NCBI GenBank assembly: GCA_039091255.1
Contig: JAWCMQ010000003.1
Coordinates: 1 to 64,000 of the forward strand
DNA from: JAWCMQ01 sp039091255
Lineage (GTDB): Archaea > Aenigmatarchaeota > Aenigmatarchaeia > GW2011-AR5 > JACRAC01
Reading direction: 5' to 3'
DNA length: 64,000 bases
The notes beneath the pieces were generated by a model. The model had not been told where the DNA came from, did no database searches, and saw only the letters and a program-made list of their open reading frames with translations. The position numbers and the translations under genes are program-made. Shown here in pieces: positions 24,721 through 32,326 of the stretch. The stretch's first letter is position 1. Every line of letters starts with the position of its first letter.

Positions 24721-26709
24721 ATGGATCGCCACGAAAAGCTCCATGAGTTTCTCAGGCAGCACTACTACACCGAACTTATGAAGGCGTCCAAAGAGGAGAA
24801 TGCCGCGCTTGTGATAGACTTTGGCCTCCTTGACCGCTTCGACCCGCTCGTGGCGGACCAGCTGCTCGCGACGCCAGACGGCGTTTTCGACGACTTCGCC
24901 AAGGCTGTGAAGGCATTTGACGTCGGAACAATTCCCGTGCGCGTGCGCAACCTCCCAGAACGCCGGCACATACGCGTCCGAAGCCTGCGCGCTGAGCACA
25001 TCGGCCAATTTATTGCGACCGACGTCATAGTGAAGTCCGCAAGTGAGGTCAAGCCTCAAATCAGCGAAGCCATCTTCAAATGCCCAGAATGCGAGAGGCT
25101 CATACCTGTAGCGCAGGAAGATGCCTTGCTGCTGAAGAAGGCCAGCATATGCGATGGCTGCGGCAGACGTGGCGAGTTCCCGCTTGTCGAGAAGAAAATG
25201 ATAGACATCAGGTGGCTCAAAGGTGTCGAACCTTTCGAGATAACGCAGGGGGAGCAGCCTAGTGAAATCGCAATATTCCTTTCAAAGGACCTTGTGACGC
25301 CACGGCTGCAGCGCAAGACCGATCCCGGAAGCCGGCTGCGCCTTTACGGCGTGTTAAAAGAATTGCCAAAGCGCATCAAAGGAAAGATGACGACGAAAAT
25401 GGACACTTTCCTAGACGTGAACTGGTTTGAGTCCACAGATATAGAATACGAGGAGCTTGAGATAACGCCAGAGGATGAGGCGAAGATACTCGCGCTTGCG
25501 CATGACCCAAAGATTTACGAGAGGCTGCGGGCTTCCATCGCTCCGGGCATTTGGGGGCATGATGAAGTCAAAGAAGCGATTGCGCTGCAGTTGTTCGGCG
25601 GTATCTTGCACATTCTTCCAGATGGCTCACGCGTGCGCGGAAACATACACATACTGCTAACTGGCGATCCTTCTGTCGGAAAAACGCAACTCCTTAAGCT
25701 TGCGGCTTCTATTGTGCCACGCGGAAAGTACGTCTCCGGCTCCGGGGTTACTGGAGCAGGCCTAACCGCGACCGTCCGCAAGGACGAGGTGCTTGGCAGC
25801 TGGGTGCTTGAGGCTGGCGCGCTCATACTATGCAACCGTGGCCTTATATCGATAGACGAATTCGACAAGATGTCCAAGGATGATCAGATAGCCATGCACG
25901 AGGCAACGTCCGTTGAGACGGTCAGCATTGCAAAGGCCAGCATCGTTGCCACGTTGCCAGCGCAGACAGCAGTTCTGGCTGGAGCGAACCCTAAGCTCGG
26001 CCGCTTTGACCCTTACCGCACGATAATCGAGCAGATCGACATACCTGAAACGCTGCTGTCGCGATTCGACCTGAAATTCGTGCTGCGCGACATCCCGGAT
26101 CGCGGAAAGGACGAAAAGCTTGCGGACCATGTCATAGTGTCGCGCATTACGCCGCAGGAGATTACGCCGGAAATCGAAGTGAGCCTGCTTAGGAAATATC
26201 TTGCATATGCGCGGCAGCGTGTGACTTCGCTGGAGCTCACACCCGAAGCGGCTAAGATGATAAAAGATTTCTATGTCGACATGCGCAATGCGGCTCCGGA
26301 GAGCGGTGTCGTATCCATCACGCTCAGGCAGTACGAAGCTCTGCTGAGACTTGCAGAAGCGTCCGCTAAAGTTCGGCTGGATACGCATGTGCGGGTCGAA
26401 GACGCCGAACGGGCGATACGGCTCATGAAGTTCTCGCTCATGCAGCTTGGCTTCGACAAGGAGACTGGGCAGATAGACATAGACCGCATCGAGTCGGGCA
26501 TTGGGGCAGTCCAGCGGTCAAAGATACGCACGATACTTGACATCATAGAGACTCTGCAGAAGCAGGCTGGCGGCAAGGAGGTAGCATATGATGATGTGCT
26601 TGCCGAAGCCGAATCGCAAGGCGTGGAGCGCGCGGACGAAGTCATCGACAAGCTTAAGCGCGAGGGCATGATATTCGAGCCGCGGTCAGGATTTATAAAG
26701 AAACTATAA
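24721..26709 (+). CDS. mcm: MCM replicative helicase
   Basis: 662 residues from ATG 24721. N-terminal domain with a zinc ribbon (CPEC about residue 121, CDGC about 144), then the AAA+ core: Walker A GDPSVGKTQLL, sensor-like GSGVTGAGLTATV, Walker B GLISIDEFDKM, GANPKLGRFDP, arginine-finger region LSRFDLKFVL. C-terminal winged helix ends in EGMIFEPRSGFIKKL. It unwinds DNA at the fork. An in-frame upstream ATG at 24637 would add 28 residues lacking MCM similarity. No intein seen. Confidence 0.97.
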   Translation: MDRHEKLHEFLRQHYYTELMKASKEENAALVIDFGLLDRFDPLVADQLLATPDGVFDDFAKAVKAFDVGTIPVRVRNLPERRHIRVRSLRAEHIGQFIATDVIVKSASEVKPQISEAIFKCPECERLIPVAQEDALLLKKASICDGCGRRGEFPLVEKKMIDIRWLKGVEPFEITQGEQPSEIAIFLSKDLVTPRLQRKTDPGSRLRLYGVLKELPKRIKGKMTTKMDTFLDVNWFESTDIEYEELEITPEDEAKILALAHDPKIYERLRASIAPGIWGHDEVKEAIALQLFGGILHILPDGSRVRGNIHILLTGDPSVGKTQLLKLAASIVPRGKYVSGSGVTGAGLTATVRKDEVLGSWVLEAGALILCNRGLISIDEFDKMSKDDQIAMHEATSVETVSIAKASIVATLPAQTAVLAGANPKLGRFDPYRTIIEQIDIPETLLSRFDLKFVLRDIPDRGKDEKLADHVIVSRITPQEITPEIEVSLLRKYLAYARQRVTSLELTPEAAKMIKDFYVDMRNAAPESGVVSITLRQYEALLRLAEASAKVRLDTHVRVEDAERAIRLMKFSLMQLGFDKETGQIDIDRIESGIGAVQRSKIRTILDIIETLQKQAGGKEVAYDDVLAEAESQGVERADEVIDKLKREGMIFEPRSGFIKKL

Positions 26710-26779
26710 AAGAAATTGCGCTATCCGCTGGTCGAAGACCGGTGGTATTCCGCTTTACAACTGGGAATGCGTGGGAAAA

Positions 26780-26790
26780 CTTATATAATG
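26780..26790 (+). promoter_or_regulatory. TATA-like box in the mcm/transporter interval
   Basis: CTTATATAATG. Initiation near 26812 would put the 44-codon ATG ORF at 26822 close to the transcript start. Confidence 0.35.
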
Positions 26791-26956
26791 CGTCGCTGGG
26801 CATTGCTGGCTGACTGCGCTAATGGTGGCTTTGCTCGGAAGCCCCAAAATCGACGCCAGGCGCGCTATGACTATGGCACTTATACATGATATCGGGAACA
26901 TGCTCACGCTCTGGAAGGATTATCAAGCCGGCAAAGTCTTGAATCGCGCACTGTGA
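26789..26956 (+). pseudogene. remnant of an HD-domain (YfbR/HDDC2-like) hydrolase
   Basis: The open frame reads AGHCWLTALMVALLGSP then KIDARRAMTMALIHDIGN and ends after 44 codons counted from ATG 26822. This follows the HD_3 family pattern (AEHSW..ALLA.LLG.., then R.A.MALIHD.GE) over about 35 residues, including the His-Asp pair. The first third of the domain is missing, a stop precedes it at 26786-26788, and the part after HDIG quickly ends. Best read as a decayed gene, although a TATA box and ATG would permit a 44-residue peptide. Confidence 0.45.
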
Positions 26957-26988
26957 GGCAGATTATAGTCTGCAGGGTAGTTGCATGT

Positions 26989-27915
26989 ATGGATAAGGCA
27001 AGCGCTCTCAAACATGGCCTTCTGTTTGCAGCCCTTTCGCCGATTTTCTCAAGCATAGCGACCATCTTTCAGGCTGGTGCTGCGAAGGCGCTGAACCCGC
27101 TGATTGTGACCAGCGCGGGCGGGATTCTTGGCGGTGCCATCCTGCTTGCGATGCTGCTTGTTACGGAAAAGCGAAAGGTGCTTGCGAAGGCTGGAAAGAA
27201 CTCGAAGGATATTGCTAAGATGACCTTGCTGAGGCCTGTTCTCGGTGTGCTCACATTTGCGCTCGGCCTTGCAATGACGGATGCGATAAAGGCAATATTC
27301 TTCACAAAAGTCGAGCCTTATTTCGTGCTTGTCGCGCACTGGGTTGCACGGCGCGAACGCGTCTATGCGCGCCAGCTGGGGTTGCTGGCCGTCCATATCG
27401 CAGGTGCCGTCATGCTCTCCACAGGCGGCGTACCCGCGCTTGGCATTGCTCAGCTTGGCGACATCTTCGTGGTGCTCGCAATGGCACTATTTGCTGCGTC
27501 CTACATCTACGCCGCGCGGCTTTCAAAGAGCATCGGAGCGCGCATGGCAAACGGGATAACAATGCTTGTGGGCGGACTCGTTATCCTTCCATTTGCCCTT
27601 GCGCTTTCGCCTCCTGCCGCGTGGGACTCTGCGCTTGGGTGGAAATATCTGATTGGTTATGCGCTGCTTTTCAACGTAATCGGACTTACGCTGTGGTTCG
27701 CTGCGCTCAAGACCGTCAAGAGCTGGATAGTCTCGGCGCTACGGGCCATCGGGCCGATAGCCGGTGCGCCTGTGGCGTTCCTGATGTTCGGCGAAACGCT
27801 CACCGCAATCCAGCTGGCCGGAGCAGCCATTGTGCTTGCTACAGCCGCTCTAATCGCTCGCGAGCATAAGGTTCATAAGCGCAGACCAGAGCGCCGAAAA
27901 GCGCTACGGAATTAA
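26989..27915 (+). CDS. EamA/DMT-family transporter
   Basis: 308 residues from ATG 26989, with about ten TM helices in two related halves: GLLFAALSPIFSSIATIFQAGAAK...LRPVLGVLTFALGLAMTDAIKAIFFTKVEPYFVLVAHWV, and GDIFVVLAMALFAASYIYAARLSKS...LFNVIGLTLWFAALKTVKSWIVSALRAIGPIAGAPVAFLMFGETLT. The P-x-F/VEP and GE motifs before the last helices are typical of EamA drug/metabolite transporters. The basic C-terminal tail (HKVHKRRPERRK) is cytoplasmic. Substrate unknown. Confidence 0.85.
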   Translation: MDKASALKHGLLFAALSPIFSSIATIFQAGAAKALNPLIVTSAGGILGGAILLAMLLVTEKRKVLAKAGKNSKDIAKMTLLRPVLGVLTFALGLAMTDAIKAIFFTKVEPYFVLVAHWVARRERVYARQLGLLAVHIAGAVMLSTGGVPALGIAQLGDIFVVLAMALFAASYIYAARLSKSIGARMANGITMLVGGLVILPFALALSPPAAWDSALGWKYLIGYALLFNVIGLTLWFAALKTVKSWIVSALRAIGPIAGAPVAFLMFGETLTAIQLAGAAIVLATAALIAREHKVHKRRPERRKALRN

Positions 27916-27940
27916 ATAATTTCTCCCAAAATTCTATCGC

Positions 27941-28777
27941 ATGGTCGAGAAGAAGCGACTCGTTGCGCTCAAGGTTCGCATAGCCGAGATAGCAAAAGGA
28001 AAATGGGTGCCGCGCGAAGGCCTAAACCCAAACTATCTTCTCACTCGAACAGGAAGGCGGCTGTCGCGCGTGCGTGTGCTTGCAACAGTGGTGCACAAGT
28101 TTGTGTCGCAGGACAGAAAGTTTTCGAGCATCACGCTTGACGATGGGACCGAGACCATTCGCGCAAAGGCTTTTGGCTCTGGCATATTCGACAGCATCAA
28201 GGTTGGCGACATCGTAGACGTCGTCGGCAAGCTCAAGCAATACAATGAAGAGCTTTACATAGCCCCTGAAATTGTCGTGCCCGTCGATGCAAACTGGGAG
28301 CTTTTGCGCGAGCTTGAAATCAGGAAAGCCGCACGCGAGTGGGACCGAAAGCGAGCGCTTGTGAAAGCGTACCAAAAGCAGACATCNNNNNNNNNNNNNN
28401 NNNNNNNNNNNNNNNNNNNNNNNNNNNNNNNNNNNNNNNNNNNNNNNNNNNNNNNNNNNNNNNNNNNNNNNNNNNNNNNNNNNNNCGACCTTGCAGAGCT
28501 CAAGAACCTTGCGGCAGAATTCGGCGTGAGCCCAGAGGAAGTCGAAGGGATAATCGAGGCTCAGGAATTTGGCGAAGAGGTACAGCTTGGCAAGGAAGAG
28601 ATCAAGCAGAAGATACTGGACCTTATTGCGGCATGCGACCATGGCGAGGGCTGCGACTATGCTGAGCTAATTGAACGGGCAGGCATGGCAGAAAGCACGC
28701 TGGACGAAACGGTGCAGGAGCTTCTGAGCGAAGGCAGCTGCTTTGAACCTAGACCTGGAAAGATAAAGAGGCTTTGA
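27941..28777 (+). CDS. OB-fold ssDNA-binding (RPA-like) protein with C-terminal winged helix, interrupted by an assembly gap
   Basis: 278 codons including 33 codons of N at 28387-28485; the frame is kept across the gap. The N-terminal OB fold (about 37-115) reads RRLSRVRVLATVVHKFVSQDRKFSSITLDDGTETIRAKAFGSG..FDSIKVGDIVDVVGKLKQYNEELYIAPEIV. A charged helical segment follows, and the C-terminus folds like a winged helix ending in EGSCFEPRPGKIKRL. That end resembles the MCM C-terminus in this window (EGMIFEPRSGFIKKL). Likely a replication/repair single-strand binding protein; the family assignment is by eye. Confidence 0.75.
   Translation: MVEKKRLVALKVRIAEIAKGKWVPREGLNPNYLLTRTGRRLSRVRVLATVVHKFVSQDRKFSSITLDDGTETIRAKAFGSGIFDSIKVGDIVDVVGKLKQYNEELYIAPEIVVPVDANWELLRELEIRKAAREWDRKRALVKAYQKQTXXXXXXXXXXXXXXXXXXXXXXXXXXXXXXXXXXDLAELKNLAAEFGVSPEEVEGIIEAQEFGEEVQLGKEEIKQKILDLIAACDHGEGCDYAELIERAGMAESTLDETVQELLSEGSCFEPRPGKIKRL
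28387..28485. other. assembly gap (99 N)
   Basis: Run of N inside the OB-fold protein gene. Coding frame continues on both sides, so the estimated gap length is right modulo three. Confidence 0.98.
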
Positions 28778-28779
28778 TC

Positions 28780-28941
28780 ATGGCGGCAGAAAAGGGCGCG
28801 GCATGCCCAAACCAGAACCTTAACAATAAAAACTGCCCATGCGAAGAAATAGATTGCCCGCGGCACGGAATCTGCTGTGAGTGCATAGCGTACCACAGAG
28901 CAAGCATGCAATGGCCGCTGCCCGCCTGTTTGAGGGGATAA
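28780..28941 (+). CDS. 53-residue cysteine-rich protein
   Basis: Starts 2 bases after the OB-protein stop. Eight cysteines in order: ACPNQN, NCPCEE, DCPRHGICCECIAYHR, PAC. The CPRHG..C..C..HR..PAC arrangement matches small cysteine-rich proteins seen in bacteria and archaea that probably bind zinc or an iron-sulfur cluster; I cannot name a characterised member. Tight spacing places it in one operon with the OB protein and the 57-residue membrane protein that follows. Confidence 0.65.
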   Translation: MAAEKGAACPNQNLNNKNCPCEEIDCPRHGICCECIAYHRASMQWPLPACLRG

Positions 28942-28943
28942 TT

Positions 28944-29117
28944 GTGTCAAAGATCAAATCGCTCGTCGGCTTCCTAAAGACCTTCGTGTGGCTCACGCGC
29001 TCAGAATGGAGTGAAATGGATCACAAACTGCTTAGGCTTGCCATTGGCATAATAACGTTCGTCTTTTGGGCGTTCTTCTGGCTATATTTCTTCCGTTCGA
29101 GCACGCCATTCGGGTAA
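28944..29117 (+). CDS. 57-residue single-TM protein
   Basis: GTG start 3 bases after the cysteine-rich gene stop. Amphipathic, basic N-terminus (SKIKSLVGFLKTFVWLTRSEWSEMDHKLL) and a single hydrophobic segment, AIGIITFVFWAFFWLYFF, with a short tail. Size, spacing and topology recall SecE-type single-span subunits, but no diagnostic residue confirms this. ATG 28911 upstream in frame would overlap the cysteine-rich gene. Confidence 0.5.
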   Translation: MSKIKSLVGFLKTFVWLTRSEWSEMDHKLLRLAIGIITFVFWAFFWLYFFRSSTPFG

Positions 29118-29140
29118 AGAGAAGGGTCTGTGCCTTCTCT
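29118..29140. terminator. hairpin between convergent genes
   Basis: AGAGAAGG (29118-29125) and CCTTCTCT (29133-29140) form a perfect 8-bp stem with a 7-base loop immediately after the stop codon. A factor-independent role is uncertain because the T-run is short. Confidence 0.4.
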
Positions 29141-29191
29141 CTTAACCCTCACCCAGGAGCTTCGTCGCTCACTCCGTTCGCTCCTAGCCTC

Positions 29192-29437
29192 CTATTTCTT
29201 TCTCAGAATTCCGATGCGCTCGCCGATTTCGAGCCAAGACCATGCCCACACTACGGCTTCGAACGCACGCACCCAATCCTTGTGGAACATGAAATGCTCG
29301 GTGTCAGCGATGTAGGCGTCGATATTTTTCAGGAAGTCTTTTTTTCTCACGTCAACCAGCTCTGCGCGCGGCCGCTCTTCCTTTATCTTCGCGAGCCATT
29401 TTTTTGTTTCCGATTGAAGCTGCTCTGAAACGTCCAT
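29192..29437 (-). CDS. DUF357 family protein
   Basis: 81 residues from ATG 29437. KNIDAYIADTEHFMFHKDWVRAFEAVVWAWSWLEIGERIGIL is the core helical hairpin of the archaeal DUF357 family, whose members are 75-90 residues. Function unknown. Downstream of dphB on the same strand, 118 bases apart. The alternative start at 29470 adds 11 residues. Confidence 0.85.
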   Translation of the reverse strand: MDVSEQLQSETKKWLAKIKEERPRAELVDVRKKDFLKNIDAYIADTEHFMFHKDWVRAFEAVVWAWSWLEIGERIGILRKK

Positions 29438-29554
29438 GCGATTCTCCTCGAGCGGATGAATCAATATCATTGGAGAGCAGAAAGCTCTCTTCTATCTGCT
29501 TTGTCCGCCGATTGCGATGCCGCAATTCGGAGAGCCTTCCTTTTCTCGCCGCTA

Positions 29555-30292
29555 TTATTTCTTTGCGTACAGCTCTAAAGCTTCTTCCTCGCTGAAGTGA
29601 AGCTTGCCTGGCACGACGATGCAGGCAGGCGTCTGCTCGATGCCTGCGCACGTCAACTCTGCGATCGTCCCGCATTTTATGACTTGCGCCTCGTCGCCGA
29701 TCGCAGCGCATGCGACGACTTTGGATGACCTGCTGATAATCCCAAGGCGCAGTTTTTCTTCCATTTCAAGCAGTATCTGGAGCCCTTCCGAGATTTTCAT
29801 CGGAATATCAAGCAAAACAAGCGTGTGAAGGCCGCTTTTTGCGTTTTCTGCTATCGTCTCGAGTGGGCTTGTCGGAGTGAAGCCCTGCTGGGGCTTCGGC
29901 ACGGTCGTTGTGCGGCCGAACTTGTAGAGCTGCAGCCCGCATTCCGCGATAGCTGTGAATATCGAGCTCGCATGGATGACTTTCACTTCGATGCCGGCCT
30001 TTTTGGCCCGCATGAGCAGGTCGATGTGCGTCGTCGCGGCGAGAGGGTCGCCTGGAATTAACAAGGCAATCGGGCGAGTTTCCGCCCGCTTGACGAGAAA
30101 GTCACTTTCTACCTTTTCGCGCGGCAGGATTTCTATCTTCTTTCCTGACCGCTTTTCCAGCTGGCCGAGGTCGCCCTTCCAGGCGCTTGTGTAGAGCTCG
30201 GCGTAGACCTCGGCGCACCCTTTCATTGCGTCCAGTGCTTTGATTGGAATGTCACCCTCGTCGTTCAGGCCGAGACCGATAAGGTACAGCAT
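29555..30292 (-). CDS. dphB: diphthine synthase
   Basis: 245 residues. Tetrapyrrole-methylase fold: MLYLIGLGLNDEGDIPIKALDAMKGC, AEVYAELYTSAW, ALLIPGDPLAATTHIDLLMRAKKAGIEVKVIHASSIFTAIAECGLQLYKFGRTTTVP, LLDIPM, CAAIGDEAQVIKCGTIAEL. It methylates the 3-amino-3-carboxypropyl group on the EF-2 histidine. A TTTAAAA element at 30314-30321 implies a leaderless mRNA. Dph6 at 21787-22479 completes the pathway's last step. Confidence 0.95.
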   Translation of the reverse strand: MLYLIGLGLNDEGDIPIKALDAMKGCAEVYAELYTSAWKGDLGQLEKRSGKKIEILPREKVESDFLVKRAETRPIALLIPGDPLAATTHIDLLMRAKKAGIEVKVIHASSIFTAIAECGLQLYKFGRTTTVPKPQQGFTPTSPLETIAENAKSGLHTLVLLDIPMKISEGLQILLEMEEKLRLGIISRSSKVVACAAIGDEAQVIKCGTIAELTCAGIEQTPACIVVPGKLHFSEEEALELYAKK

Positions 30293-30348
30293 AACTATGA
30301 GGGCTGCGAAAGCGTTTTAAACCGACCGGAGCGGGTCTGCACAGAGCA

Positions 30349-30357
30349 GATATATAG
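30349..30357 (+). promoter_or_regulatory. TATA box that places the kinase start
   Basis: GATATATAG centred at 30353. Initiation about 27 bases on coincides with ATG 30380, not with the more upstream ATG 30362. Confidence 0.55.
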
Positions 30358-30379
30358 TTTTATGAAGAAATGTTCCTTC

Positions 30380-32284
30380 ATGGGCGCAGAGGCGAAGATT
30401 GAAACGAAGCTTGTCCCTGCCGAGCCGAAGCCCGCTGAAATGGCGCTAGACCTCGGAAGATATCCGTGGATTGAATCGACCGAGCTTATCGGGAAGGGTG
30501 CGATGGGCGAGGTGTACAAGGTCCAACTGAATCCATACGAATTTGCGCGCGTCTACGCCGCTTCACGCATACTTGCCGGCGACATGAGCCCGCGCGCACT
30601 TGGCATCCTCTACAGCCGAGATGATCCACGCTTCGAGCTTGCGGTCATAGCAAAAGCCGCTGGCGCCGAACCTGGGACGTTCGAGTACTGGAACATGTGG
30701 CAAGAGCTAAATGCTCGCGAGCAGCAGCTCGCCGCAAGCGGCTGGGTTGCGGCAGTAAAGATTCCGAAGATACCAAGCACGAACATCCCCACATTCATAA
30801 AACGCTTCGAGCGGGAGGCCGGCAGCCTTTACGCGATTGGGCACCATCCAAACATCGTGAAATTCATAGCGTTGGGCGCAATGGAGCAGTCGGGCGTCAA
30901 AGTTCCTCTGCTTGTCATGGAATATTATGACTCCACAAACTTAAGCAGAATCCTTCATGATGAGAGGAAAATCGGCGTCAAACGGTCACTCGATATAGCA
31001 GCGCAAGTTCTTGATGGCGTGCACTACGCCCACACAAAGGGCATAATCCACAGAGACCTGAAGCCATCGAACGTGCTTATCGACGGTTCGGGCCACGTCA
31101 AAATCGCTGATTTCGGCTTGGCGAAATCCTTGGAAGAGGGAGGGACTATGCTGACGCTGGCCGGGCAGATTGCCGGCACACCAGCATACATAGCGCCTGA
31201 GCAAGTGAACCCGAAACTCGGCCCTTTAAGCGAGAAGACAGACGTCTGCGCCCTAGGCAAGATGCTCTTCGAAATGGTCACTGGCAAGAAAGTCCACGAT
31301 GAGCAAGATTATAGGTCTGAACTCGAAAAGCGAGGCAAGAAGGAAACCGACATAAGAGAAGCCATCATCGAAGATGCGGGAGACCCCGACAGGCGCTACC
31401 GCTGGTTCCCACGAGACATTGACATAAGCATACCACCTCACGTTGAAGAGCTTATAGTCAGCGCCCTCCAAAAAGTCCCTAAGTATAGAATAGACTGCGA
31501 GCGGTTCCGGAAGGACATCGAGGACATAATGGCATCAGGCGTTTTTGAGCATACAGAGCCCTATAAGCCGCCGTCGGAGGACAGCGAAACCGCCCTGATA
31601 TACACCCGCACTGCCGCCGAAATCGCGGAGCGGGACCACGACGAGCGAAAAAACTATCTGGGTTGCAAAGAGCGCCTGGATGCTGCGGCGAAGGAGAGGG
31701 ATTTCTTTGAGATGAAGAGGCTTCTAGAGGAGGCAGAGCTGTTCATACAAAAGCTTCCAGAAGTGAAATCCGAAGAATTGCGCAAGCTGCATTCCGAATT
31801 GAAGGAAAGGCTGAAGCCGCTCGAAGGCGACCTCAACGTCTTCGAAGGCGCAAGGAATGAAGCGCTGAAGATTTTAAAGGAATATCGATTGCTCGAAACG
31901 ATACTTTCTGGCAAATTCTACGAATTTGCGGAAGATGACAGTGTAAGGCAGGCAGCAGAAATCGAAAGGCAGGCAAAGGAGCATCTCATACGAATCGGCA
32001 ACACTGGGCTTGTACACCCTGGGCTTAAAGAGCCGTACGTCGCAATGATGGAAAGCGTCGTCAGCGGAGCTGCAACCTTCAAAGCAAGGCTTGCAGCAAA
32101 AAAGTCTGCATTCGTGCGCGACATATCCGATGAACTCAAAAAGACCGACGACCCCATCAAGGTGAAGGCTTTCGCAAAGATGCTAAGGAGGGTCCTTTCG
32201 AGCTATGAACCCCAGGAGTTGCCGGAAGAGCATCGAAAGCTGCTGGAGGAACTCGAAAACCTAAACCGCGCAGCAGCCGACTGA
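30380..32284 (+). CDS. Hanks-type Ser/Thr protein kinase with insertion before the catalytic lysine
   Basis: 634 residues from ATG 30380 (640 from 30362). Numbering from 30362: glycine loop GKGAMGEVY (44-52), catalytic lysine in VAAVKIPK (about 133), HRDLKPSNVL (about 229), DFGLAK (about 250), APEQ, then the alpha-F region DVCALGKMLFEMVTGK. The loop-to-lysine distance is about 80 residues instead of about 17, because of an insertion containing SRDDPRFELAVIAKAAGAEPG. The C-terminal 230 residues are charged and coiled-coil-like, with no TM or PASTA. All catalytic residues are present. The PknB-like domain suggests a bacterial origin. Confidence 0.88.
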   Translation: MGAEAKIETKLVPAEPKPAEMALDLGRYPWIESTELIGKGAMGEVYKVQLNPYEFARVYAASRILAGDMSPRALGILYSRDDPRFELAVIAKAAGAEPGTFEYWNMWQELNAREQQLAASGWVAAVKIPKIPSTNIPTFIKRFEREAGSLYAIGHHPNIVKFIALGAMEQSGVKVPLLVMEYYDSTNLSRILHDERKIGVKRSLDIAAQVLDGVHYAHTKGIIHRDLKPSNVLIDGSGHVKIADFGLAKSLEEGGTMLTLAGQIAGTPAYIAPEQVNPKLGPLSEKTDVCALGKMLFEMVTGKKVHDEQDYRSELEKRGKKETDIREAIIEDAGDPDRRYRWFPRDIDISIPPHVEELIVSALQKVPKYRIDCERFRKDIEDIMASGVFEHTEPYKPPSEDSETALIYTRTAAEIAERDHDERKNYLGCKERLDAAAKERDFFEMKRLLEEAELFIQKLPEVKSEELRKLHSELKERLKPLEGDLNVFEGARNEALKILKEYRLLETILSGKFYEFAEDDSVRQAAEIERQAKEHLIRIGNTGLVHPGLKEPYVAMMESVVSGAATFKARLAAKKSAFVRDISDELKKTDDPIKVKAFAKMLRRVLSSYEPQELPEEHRKLLEELENLNRAAAD

Positions 32285-32326
32285 TAGTCAAAAAGCCTTT
32301 TATCCTGCAAGTTCTAAAGATTGGAA

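Noticed and set aside
28944..29117. SecE annotation for the 57-residue single-TM protein.
   Set aside because: Topology and size fit, but no diagnostic SecE residues could be confirmed by eye, so it stays unnamed.
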